Source: Conidiobolus incongruus B7586
Taxonomy: Eukaryota; Entomophthoromycota; Entomophthoromycetes; Entomophthorales; Conidiobolaceae
Length of the DNA stretch: 21,962 nucleotides
Reading direction: 5' to 3'
Assembly (NCBI GenBank): GCA_000697335.1
Contig: JNEM01008418.1
Location: forward strand, 1-21,962
Of this stretch, positions 1-8,694 are shown one piece after another (position 1 is the first letter of the stretch; each line of letters starts with the position of its first letter). The notes beneath the pieces were generated by a model. It was not told where the DNA came from. It searched no databases and saw only the letters and a program-made list of their open reading frames with translations. The position numbers and the translations under genes were made by a program.

Positions 1-1668
1 GTTAAAAAATTAATTTTAAAGTTGGAAAAGAGTATTACTAAAAATAATGAAATGAGGACTAAATATCCTAATGAACCTAAGAAGTAAATGACTTATTTTT
101 ATTTAAAATTGCATTATTCATAATTTGGTAGGTTTATGGAATCGGAAACTGATTTAGATCAAGAAATTAAAAATTGCAAATTATTAGCTCAAACTCCACA
201 ATTTTATCCAACTCTTATTGAATTAAATGCAATTCAATCCATTCTAGGTCTTCTCATCCACGAAAACACTGACATCGTAGTAAGTTGTCTCGAACTAATC
301 AACGAATTAATCGATGAAGATATTTTATCAGATCCTGAAACTACATTAAAACCTAAAGAATTACAAGCTATCGAATCTGGCATCAATGCACTGATTCAAA
401 ATCTCCTGGACAACAAATTCTACACCTTCCTAATGCAAAACATCCTTCGCTTTGATGAAACGAATGACGAAGAACGTTCCGGCATCTTTCAAATCCTTAG
501 TATTATAGAGAGTATCGGATCCATTCAAGCGGACGCTCTTGAATTAATTTTAGCTGAAACTGAAATTTTACAGTGGATTGTCAATCGCATCAAATTCAAA
601 AATCATATCACTGACAAAGAGTTGGGAAGTTTCGATGCAAACGCCCAATACGCCTCCGAAGTATTAGCTATTCTCCTCCAGGGAAGTCGCAACAATCGTA
701 TAAAATTCTGTGGGATCGGTGGCGTTGACGCAGTTCTGAGAATTCTAAGTAACTACAAAAAGAGAGATCCCAGAGACAGGGACGAAATCGAATTTATGGA
801 AAATTTATTCGATTGTATCAATTCCGTCCTCCAAGAAGATGTCGGCAAACAAAAATTTTTTATATCTGAAGGCATTGTTCTCATGTTGATTTTACTTAAA
901 AGTAAAAGGATGTGTCGTATCCGAGCTATTGAAACTATCAATTTTGCGACTGTAACACATTCCGGAAAACCTAATTCCATCCAACTGGTGCGAGAAGGTG
1001 GTCTCAGTCCCATATTTTCAGCCCTAATGAAAAAGAAACTGAAACAATACAAGAAACAATACCCAGAATTCAACGAGATCAAGGACGAGGAGCACTGTGT
1101 CAGTATAATCAGTTCTCTATTAGTAAATCTTCCAACTGACAGTCTCGAGTGGGTGCGAGTACTTCGAAAATTCTTCGAAAACGACATGGAGAAGGTCGAT
1201 CGCATCGTGGAAATTTTCCTCTTTTATAATGATCGTATGACCCAGATCGAACGCACTTTGGACGAACATTTGAATCTCGATATGGACGACGATCTCATGA
1301 CTGAGGATGAACGTATCTACTCCGCCAAACTCGAAGGAGGACTTTTCACACTACAAATGACAGCTCTGATTCTCACTATTTTGGCTTATTATGAAAGCGC
1401 CATTCGCGATAAGATCATTTACCTCCTCGTCCGACGTAATTTGGGACTCTCGACCATTGAAGCAGTCGTTAAAGAATACTTGGAGGGATTGGGTGATGAT
1501 CACGATATGGATACTACTGAAGACGAAGATCATATCAGTCTCAATTATAGGGTGTTGGACTGGATTACTTCACTTCAGAAAGATTTCGTACCTCCAGAAT
1601 CTTTAGTGAATAATGAGGATGTGGAAACTACTGAAGGTGACGAGAATGATAAAGTAAATGACGAGTAA
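1..1668 (+). CDS. CTNNBL1: Beta-catenin-like protein 1, 5'-partial, two visible exons
   Basis: Armadillo-repeat protein of the spliceosomal Prp19/CDC5L complex, acting in the nucleus. The visible CDS is join(1..83, 132..1668), 539 codons plus a stop at 1666-1668. Exon 1 reads VKKLILKLEK...NEPKK and exon 2 continues FMESETDLDQ, which lines up without a gap with human VKKMILTFEK...PEKFMESELDL. The intron at 84-131 is 48 bp, begins GTAAAT and ends GGTAG. Further family matches are QNILRFDET, YASEVLAILLQ, ENLFDCINS, FFENDMEKVDRIVE and AKLEGGLFTLQ. The Met at 136 is therefore internal, and the true start lies left of the window, with roughly 75 residues missing if the protein resembles the human one. 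The C-terminus is acidic (VETTEGDENDKVNDE). Identification is by remembered family alignment and is strong. Confidence 0.95.
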
Positions 1669-1698
1669 ACAAATTAAATTATTTCAATTTACTGAATT

Positions 1699-1704
1699 AA
1701 TAAA
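1699..1704 (+). terminator. Candidate poly(A) signal of CTNNBL1
   Basis: A canonical AATAAA lies 31 bp after the CTNNBL1 stop codon in very AT-rich DNA. Position and sequence fit, but such hexamers also arise by chance at this base composition. Confidence 0.35.
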
Positions 1705-1877
1705 GAGTAAATTTAAAATGAAAAATATAATAATATTTAAATTAATTGACTAAAAAGGAATTGTAATATAAATTGGATGAATTTAAGGTGACAGTGATGA
1801 AATATTTAAACAAATTTTATAATGTTTTGTTTTTAAAAAAATTGTTAATGTATGAATCGAATATTTGTCTCTCATAG

Positions 1878-2456
1878 TGTCACGGTTATTAGCTCTTGGA
1901 GCGTCCTTGAGGTCACTGACACAGCCATTCTGTAGGCCAGATTGTGAAACATGACGCTACCAGCTGGGGTAAACTACCGATGATCAGGTCTCTGGCTATC
2001 CGGCCTTAATCACTTGTAAATAGGGCTTTGTAAAGAGCGACTAGACCAGCAGCAACAGTGGCGACGTTAGGTTCCGACATGCTAAGAAGATGGAATCAAG
2101 GAATATCAATAGGAACGGACTTAGAAGATATAGTGTAAAATGACTCAAGTAGAACTATAAGGAGTTACTTAAGTATATCACAAGAGTTGGTTTTGGAAGT
2201 AGGCAAAAGGTCTATTTGTGTAAGAAAGTAATGTAAGAGAAAGTGTGTATATGTAGATTAATTAGGAAGTGTTGGTATAAGTAGACCATGACGGATTAAT
2301 ATCGTGATTGTAAGAGCATCGGCATATTGTATTACCAAGTGTTTAGAGCCTTATTCATAATTGGTTAGTATTATTTATATGGCTTGTTGGTATGATATGG
2401 GATTTAGTAGTGGGTTTTGAGTGAAAGAAGGTATGAATTACATAACAAATGTCACA
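1878..2456. mobile_element. Possible solo LTR (fossil) next to tRNA-His
   Basis: This 579-bp block is clearly less AT-rich than the DNA on both sides and has no convincing coding frame. It begins TGTCACGG, an opening often seen in fungal Ty3/gypsy LTRs, and ends TGTCACA, so the ends follow the TG...CA rule with a 3-bp TGT/ACA inverted repeat. The flanking pentamers CATAG (1873-1877) and CATTG (2457-2461) agree in 4 of 5 bases, as an aged target-site duplication might. The right end lies 10 bp before the mature tRNA, a position typical of elements that target Pol III start sites. No internal retroelement region is present. It could equally be an unrelated unique non-coding sequence, and a genome-wide copy search is needed to decide. 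Confidence 0.35.
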
Positions 2457-2466
2457 CATTGACTAG

Positions 2467-2537
2467 GCCGTTGTAGTATAGTGGTAGTACGAAGCGTTGT
2501 GGCCGCTCAGACCGCGGTTCGATTCCGCGCAACGGCA
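2467..2537 (+). tRNA. tRNA-His (anticodon GTG)
   Basis: The cloverleaf can be folded by eye. The acceptor stem GCCGTTG/CAACGGC (2467-2473 with 2530-2536) is perfect, the D stem is GTAT/GTAC, the anticodon loop is TTGTGGC (2497-2503) with anticodon GTG, and the T arm is CGCGG-TTCGATT-CCGCG. The discriminator at 2537 is A, as in eukaryotic cytoplasmic tRNA-His. The wording GCGTTGTGGCCGC around the anticodon matches animal tRNA-His. The base of the anticodon stem is A·C (2492 with 2508) and the D loop is short. There is no intron. The genomic base before the acceptor stem is G, although eukaryotes normally add G-1 after transcription. It is followed by a T7 run. Confidence 0.95.
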
Positions 2538-2556
2538 CTTGAATTTCTCGAGATTA

Positions 2557-2563
2557 TTTTTTT
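2557..2563 (+). terminator. RNA polymerase III terminator of tRNA-His
   Basis: A run of seven T on the coding strand begins 20 bp after the tRNA 3' end, the usual Pol III stop signal. Confidence 0.8.
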
Positions 2564-2997
2564 CACATATTCAATAACAATTTCTTATCAATATTTAATT
2601 TTTACTCTCATTTATCATATTATAATTCTATTTGATTATTTTAATTATATATCTAACACTAAATACTTTTTTTAATCTTATATTATATTATAATTACAGC
2701 CTTATCAAATCAAATTCAATTTAATATATGTGCTGATAATATATTTAAATATATATATATATATATAATTTAACTAAATTTAGTCTTTTTATTGTATTTG
2801 AATTATAAATATTTTAGACTATGATTAATAATTGAACCCACAATTAATTTACAACCAAAGTTACAAATTAAAACAATGTATTACCAATACCCCCTGCCAA
2901 ATTAATATTAGTGAATAATAAAAACGATTTTAATTAAAATACAAATTAACACTAAAATTATTTTAAATATAAAATTAAATTAAATTAACCCAAATCA
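2564..2997. other. AT-rich intergenic stretch, NAA35 promoter side
   Basis: No coding frame or RNA gene is visible. It holds a short (TA)n tract at about 2749-2767. The last 100 bp before the NAA35 start form its presumed promoter and 5' leader, with no motif I can name. Confidence 0.6.
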
Positions 2998-4028
2998 ATG
3001 ACATCACCCCATCAGCATTCTATATCTCCAACGAGTCGTTCGGTATCCACGACACCGCCACCTACCAATTATTTCAACTCGAATTTTTTGGATCCTTCGA
3101 ACCGTATGCGAGTTCAGCAAGTTGAGGATTTTGAAAATGTTACTTTAGTATTTGAGAGAGGATGTGCCGGTAAGTATTAAAGAATATATGTTGGAATTGG
3201 AATTAACTTTGGAGTAGCTTTAGAATTGGGGGAGTTGATCCACTCTCCACACTTCGGTCTTCAGGACGCGATGGCAGCTTGTGAGGTAGTTTTGTTTAAA
3301 GTTAATAGATAAGGTTGATTAATGAAATTTAGATGATGGATCCCAAGATGGACAGTGGTTATCATGGTCACCATGCCAGTTTGAACGATTTTAACTTGAA
3401 TGCAGATTTTAACTATAATATAACTTTGGGTATTTTGGATAGGATATTTAGTCTACAGGTAATCATCATCGACACTTGAGGGATTCAAAATTGACAAATT
3501 TAGATTGAATGGTATCACGGCCATCCTCCGTTGCAAACATTATTCACAAGTTACTACTTCCATCATCCGACGCCGCAATTGACATATTCGACATCTTCGA
3601 AGAATTTAATAGCGACTTACGTTCATTTGGTAAGATTAACTTGCCATTTTATAGGTACTCAAATGCTGGAAGAGGGATCATTTTACGAAAGCGAGGACTT
3701 CAGTAACCAACTACCACATGGTGTACGCTGGAGTCACGTCCAAAGTCACGACGAGGAAAGATGGGTGGAACGGAGCGAAGCTTTGGTGAACCAACTGATT
3801 GAGGGTTTGAGTATTAGGGACCAGATTTTAGATTTGATTATTCACAGATTCAAAGTTCAGATATTGTTACTCAAAATTGTTTATGAGTTTTATTCACGCC
3901 GACGTGTTGAATTAATTAGGAATTGGACCTTTGAAAATTTGTCGATCTTTAACAATTTCCAATTGGAATATAGCTATAGTGAAGAAATTGTAGATTCAGG
4001 TAATTCTAGCATAATTGGATTTGGAATT

Positions 4029-4070
<42 letters not shown>

Positions 4071-5746
4071 TTGAGTTTAGCTTTTAATTTTAATTTACCC
4101 AATTTAATATCTGGTCAAGTTCCCCCAAGACCTATTGATCATTGGTCATTCGACAAAGTAATTATTATAAAAATACTGTATTACAATTAATTAACCGTTA
4201 TTAGGTCAAATCAACTTTTAGACTATTCCTACAACGCATTTTATTTATTATTAACATTGTAACTAATCCTTACGGAGTTCATCCCAACATCGCTCAATTT
4301 TCGGGACTTGCACTCGACAATATCTTGATGCGACATGCTACCCAGACTAATAGCGCTATTATTCAAGTGTGGGCCCAAAACCTAATGTATCACCGGGGCC
4401 TATACTTCAGCACACTGCCCTCGGATGTATTCATCCCAGCTTATATGCAGTGGCTACCACTTGCACTGAATCTCCATTCCGAAGAATTATCAAGTTTACT
4501 GAAGCCGATTTGGGAGTTTTTGCATCCCATTATTTATGACTATTTAATGAATTTTACAAAGAACCCAAGTCGTCAAAGGCGCGAAAGTTGCAAACTGATT
4601 TTGAAGTGGACCAATTATGAGCATCGTATTAACCATATTCTATCCAATTTGGAAATTAACGTAAGGGATAAGGTAATAATTAAAAGATTATCACATTCGG
4701 ATCTAATAGCCAAGCATTTAGGAAATTATTACTACCAAACTAAATCAATTTCTAACACTTAAAAAATTTGATATCATTTTAAAAATTTTAAAATTGGGAT
4801 TTTCATTAAATTTGAATCAGTTTAAAGATTTTGAATTGAATTATATGTAATTAAATCGATAATAGTTATATAATCTTTGTTAATCTTTTTAATAGTTATT
4901 TGGAATATATTGCAAGTTTGAAATTGGAATTGATTCGAAAGATGATACCAAACTGGAGTGAGTACTTAATGGAGTTGAAAAAATATCTTAGCAATAGTCA
5001 AGGTAAATTTACCAATCCATTCACGCCAATATTATATAGTAGATTAATCAATGCTAGATTCCATTTACGACCCAGAATTTTATCAACAACTTAAATTAAC
5101 CATAGTCGGTATTGAAACTCAAATCCAATCCGAAATCCTACAAGCCTTAATCAAAGTAACACTCTCTCCATAACATTCAATACCGCCAATACTGACATAA
5201 TTTAGGAAATGGAATTAATCCAACGTCAAGGTATTATCAAACCCATTGAAGTACAAATGGACAACTACCAGGAAATCACATTTCGTAACAGGTTTAGAAT
5301 GTTTGAAAACCTTGATGAAAAATTAAAATTTGAGGAATATCTGGAAAGGCTGGAGAAGTTGAATCATTTGGTAAATTTTATATTATATAATATCTTGTTA
5401 ATAGTGGGAATTGACTTTGGTTCAGAGTGGTAACGAATTAGTACATGGGATTTTGAAACATTTTCAAAATGCTATGAAATTTTTAGAGTTTTTGAAAGAT
5501 TTTCCTAATAGATTGAGAGATTTGGATGATTGTTTAGCTTTAGATCTACAACAAGTAAGCTTTTTTCCACTATATATCCCTAATACTAATTCTTGGGATT
5601 AGCAATTCCATCGTCTACAATCTCTATGTGAGTTGAGATTACAACAATGGTCTCAATTTGGAGAGGTCCGTGATGATTGGAATCAAATATTAAAGCTGGA
5701 AATGATCCAAGAGTTCCCATATTTATATTTAAATTTTAATCATTAA
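2998..5746 (+). CDS. NAA35: NatC auxiliary subunit NAA35/MAK10, 11 exons
   Basis: Auxiliary subunit of the NatC N-terminal acetyltransferase, which anchors the complex at ribosomes with the NAA30 catalytic subunit. Model: join(2998..3169, 3218..3285, 3333..3458, 3504..4157, 4205..4672, 4722..4846, 4896..5002, 5058..5155, 5206..5370, 5426..5554, 5603..5746). The exons sum to 2256 bp, 751 codons plus stop, close to human NAA35 (725 aa). All ten introns are GT-AG, 45-55 bp, and phases match at every junction. The diagnostic Mak10 motif MMDPKMDSGY is residues 81-90, preceded by ALELGELIHSPHFGLQDAM and followed by WYHGHPPLQTLFTSYY, matching human WLEGHSLAQTVFTCLY. The C-terminal ELVHGILKHFQNAMKFLE matches the conserved end region. 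A poly-Asn run at about residues 299-311 may instead be intronic. Splice choices at 3214/3217, 4660/4672 and 5404/5425 remain open because all keep frame. Confidence 0.93.
4031..4070 (+). repeat. (AAT)13 microsatellite in NAA35
   Basis: About thirteen AAT/TAA units lie inside exon 4 of NAA35. Read through, they encode poly-asparagine. The surrounding 4000-4080 also begins with GT and ends with AG and is 81 bp long, so it could be an in-frame intron. Confidence 0.95.
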
Positions 5747-5766
5747 TTGTAGAGATTTATAGCTTA

Positions 5767-5772
5767 AATAAA
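5767..5772 (+). terminator. Candidate poly(A) signal of NAA35
   Basis: AATAAA lies 21 bp after the NAA35 stop codon. It is plausible by position, but chance occurrence is likely in such AT-rich DNA. Confidence 0.35.
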
Positions 5773-6347
5773 ATTAATTAATGGTGATAAATCAATATTG
5801 GATAATTGTTGAATAGAATTTTCAACACCAATTCCTAAGTATTTCTTTTGATTAATTAGATAATGGCTATTAATCTCTAACTCAACATCAAAATAATTTT
5901 CAGGATATTAACCGTAATCATTAATCATCACAAATTTAAACTATAGATTAATAAAATATTTGAATACTTTAATATTGTTTGGTTATAATCTATATATTTC
6001 GTAAAATATAATGCTCGTTTAGTTATTGGTAAATTGGATTTAGTTGGTGTCGAAAATTATTTACATAATTTATGGAACTTAAGATTGGAAATTCTTTAGT
6101 TTATTTTTTCATATTGATAACTTTTATGGATACATTATTAACAAATAGAGTGACTACTGTACTAATTACCATATATGAATTATTAAAGATTAATCCAAAT
6201 TAACCCTAGATTTATTAGAATTCCTACATATTAAATGATTAATAGTAATCACGTTAATTCATTCCTAATATTGCTTATTTCTAATATTCGAAATTGCAAT
6301 AGATGATGGCAAAAGTTAAATATAGTCTAATTTACAGATATTGGGGG
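5773..6347. other. AT-rich intergenic DNA between convergent genes
   Basis: This stretch lies between the 3' ends of NAA35 (plus) and the FYR-domain gene (minus). I see no coding frame, tRNA or repeat structure in it, so it presumably holds only 3' untranslated and spacer sequence. Confidence 0.6.
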
Positions 6348-7535
6348 TTAGTTGGATTCATTAGATGAAGAATACACCGGTGGGGGTGGGAGCGGTGATG
6401 ATCTGTCGTACTGATCGCCGGGGGAGGGTGGCAGAAGGTTGGGGTCTAAGTGGTAGTCGCCGTTGGAGCGGGAAGACGACTGGGAATTGGATCTGGATAT
6501 GGGCTCGTCCTTGACATAGTCGTAGCGTCTAGCGGGACTCGACGCCTGGTTGCTACTGCGATCCACGATGGGAGATCCCCTTTCGGAGGTGCGCTTGCTG
6601 CTCTCGCCAGCGAGTTCATTCACGATTGGGGGTACAGGGTACTTGCGCTGGGGGACGGATCTCGCACTCATAACTTCGAATTGCTGCCATCTGTAGTTGC
6701 GACAACGCTTAGCATTGGGTAAATCCTGGATCATCTTGGCGATGGTGGGGTGACTGAATCCGAAGTAGTCAGGACCACTTGCCGAGTTGGAGTGCGATCG
6801 GTTGCGGATCTCATTCGCCAGCTTTACCACCGTTGTCCATGCCCCAGTCGCAGTGTTGCCTACGATGGGATCGTCGGGACGGTCTTCCGCCTCGATAACG
6901 AATCTGGGACCGTCGCCACCGTCGGTAATGGTGGCAGTGTAGCACGTCTGGTTGTTGGGATCAATCGTGGAATTGTAGTAGCGCGTTACCTTAAATCCAA
7001 CTGGCCAGATGTAGCGATCGTTGTGGAATGAGGGACGATCATAAACTACTTTGCCGAGGTCCAAAACAGTTAAAATACCAACGGTCACGGGCAAAATATA
7101 GTTACCGTCTTCATCCCTGTCGATAGGCTGAACACGTCGCACCTGGGTGGGATCGCGACGGGATCGCTTGCCAGAAGACTTGGCGGGAGGGGGAGGAGGA
7201 GGGGGCGGAAGACGGCTCGAAGATTTGGAAGGGTGTCTAGGGTAAGTGTTCACATTCCTCGAGTGGTGGTAGCTAGAAATAGTTTCCTCGTCCGACGTAT
7301 CCGAAGTTTCGCTGGAGAAGGAAGGTTTTCGCTTCTCTCTCCTACGTTGGAGCGCTCTCTCCAATAGCTTGTTCTCCTGGTCGACGATATTGATCCGACG
7401 TTGCAATCTCCTCAACTGAGCCATATTTTCGGCGAGGAGAGATTGTGCACATCGCAACTGGTCTTCCATAGCACGAAACTCGGAAGTAGAAATAGTGCCA
7501 TAACTCGGTTGTTTGTATGGTTTTGACTTGGGCAT
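6348..7535 (-). CDS. TBRG1-like FYRN/FYRC domain nuclear protein
   Basis: A 395-aa protein of the FY-rich family. Residues about 18-68 form a charged coiled coil (QLRCAQSLLAENMAQLRRLQ...). Then come a Ser-rich stretch, an eight-proline run at 110-117 and a basic KRSRRDP patch (123-129) that looks like a nuclear localisation signal. The FYRN part is about 152-200 (VGILTVLDLG, YIWPVGFKVTRYY) and the FYRC part about 205-288 (DGGDGPRFVIEAEDRP, FGFSHPTIAKMIQ, RCRNYRWQQFE). Both resemble TBRG1, a chromatin-linked growth regulator in animals, including its single joined FYR module. The tail is Ser/Pro-rich, with VKDE at 341-344 as a possible SUMO site. I start at the MPKSK methionine because the upstream in-frame extension is microsatellite and AT-rich leader sequence. 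The domain call is strong, but the cellular role in fungi is not known to me. Confidence 0.85.
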   Translation of the reverse strand: MPKSKPYKQPSYGTISTSEFRAMEDQLRCAQSLLAENMAQLRRLQRRINIVDQENKLLERALQRRREKRKPSFSSETSDTSDEETISSYHHSRNVNTYPRHPSKSSSRLPPPPPPPPAKSSGKRSRRDPTQVRRVQPIDRDEDGNYILPVTVGILTVLDLGKVVYDRPSFHNDRYIWPVGFKVTRYYNSTIDPNNQTCYTATITDGGDGPRFVIEAEDRPDDPIVGNTATGAWTTVVKLANEIRNRSHSNSASGPDYFGFSHPTIAKMIQDLPNAKRCRNYRWQQFEVMSARSVPQRKYPVPPIVNELAGESSKRTSERGSPIVDRSSNQASSPARRYDYVKDEPISRSNSQSSSRSNGDYHLDPNLLPPSPGDQYDRSSPLPPPPVYSSSNESN

Positions 7536-7553
7536 AATGTATATATAAATGTT

Positions 7554-7556
<3 letters not shown>

Positions 7557-7587
<31 letters not shown>
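7557..7587. repeat. (AAT)10 microsatellite in 5' leader
   Basis: About ten AAT/TAA units lie 22 bp upstream of the FYR-domain gene start, in its presumed 5' untranslated leader. Read on the minus strand in frame, they would give a poly-Leu run, which I take as an artefact. Confidence 0.9.
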
Positions 7588-7589
<2 letters not shown>

Positions 7590-7679
7590 TAGCACTGTTA
7601 ATGAAAAGTTGAAGTTGATAAATATATTTATATACACCTTCAATCAAAGAAAGCACAAAGGAAGGTTAATTAATAAAAG

Positions 7680-8090
7680 CAAAAGAATGGTGGAGGAGGT
7701 GAGAGGGAGAATGTGGGAGGAGAATTATGCCAATGATCAACTTCCAAGAATGGACGAAGAGGATTTTGATCAAAAGCACCAATCCAAGACCTTCTTGACG
7801 CCTCGCTTTTCTCATACGACCTTGATTGAATCATTGGCGAATTTCCTTGATTTCTTCCGCTTCAGCTCAATTTCACCTAAATTGGCCAATCACATGGTGA
7901 GATTTTAGGACAAGATGATCCAAATGCATTCCAATTTCAATTTCGAGAACAGCTTCAATAGTTGTCAAGTCAAACGGCCGGAAGGAGGGTGACACGGATT
8001 AACCGATCCTGATTGGGAGTTCCAATCTAATTCTTGAAACACAATCAATCAATCTTAAGTAGACTTATCACCATCCAATTGCTATCTTCT
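7680..8090 (-). promoter_or_regulatory. Probable promoter/5' leader island of FYR-domain gene
   Basis: This block is visibly less AT-rich than the DNA to its right and sits just upstream of the minus-strand FYR gene. It contains a double CCAAT palindrome, ATTGGCCAAT, at 7881-7890 and another CCAAT at 8075-8079, sites for the HAP/NF-Y complex. On the minus strand it has pyrimidine-rich tracts near 7687-7725, common around fungal transcription starts. A 74-codon plus-strand frame (7687-7908) overlaps it, resembles no family I know and is not annotated as a gene. Confidence 0.4.
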
Positions 8091-8694
8091 CTGATTTGTT
8101 CAAGCTTCTGATCTTTTGTCTGATTGGTTCAATTCTTGAATTTGTAAACATTTTCAACATTATGATAATTAATAATCTAACATTTTATCCTAAATAAATA
8201 CCAAATGAAATAAGATTAATACGTAACAGTCATCATTAATATTGATTAAATTTTTATTTTGACTTTATATTGATATGATTTATTGATCTCAAATCAACTC
8301 ATTTATTTTTTACAATTTGAGTTTAATTTTGAAAAATGTTATGATTAAAAATAATGAATTTAAAATTGTGCATCAATTTTAGACACTACCAAAATTCACT
8401 TTAATTTGAATCTAGAATTTAATTTTTAAAAGAATAAACTATTCAATATTCAATAATTAAAAATTTTAATTTCAGTATTTTTTTTACTTAAAAAATGAAT
8501 AATAAATCAAAACGATTTAACAAATTCTAATATTTAATTTGATATGTATGAAAAAACAACTGGAATTAAAATTAAATAATGTAGATTTAAAAATAATTTA
8601 TAGTTAATAACACAAACAATATTAAACAAATTGGGAATATTTACTAGTCATTAATTGAAGACATATGAAGACATCTATACTATTAAATTAAGAA
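8091..8694. other. AT-rich intergenic DNA
   Basis: I see no gene, RNA or ordered repeat here. It lies between the FYR-gene promoter island and the 3' end of SYS1 and is almost wholly A/T runs. Confidence 0.6.

Noticed and set aside
136-138. ATG at 136 as start of CTNNBL1
   Set aside because: Conserved residues continue upstream through a short intron into bases 1-83, so this Met is internal.
753-1205. 150-codon minus-strand ORF inside CTNNBL1
   Set aside because: It lies opposite a strongly conserved coding exon and has no family resemblance, so it is a shadow frame.
3642-3654. Possible 25-bp intron in NAA35 exon 4 beginning at about 3630 (GTAAGA ... ATAG)
   Set aside because: It is too short for a spliceosomal intron, and the translated stretch (VRLTCHFIGTQML) aligns with human NAA35 without a gap.
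7536-7643. N-terminal extension of the FYR protein with a poly-Leu run
   Set aside because: It is encoded by an AAT microsatellite and AT-rich leader, and the MPKSK start is directly followed by conserved-looking sequence.
8124-8135. B-box-like GGTTCAATTC, possible second tRNA
   Set aside because: No acceptor, D or anticodon arm can be folded around it.
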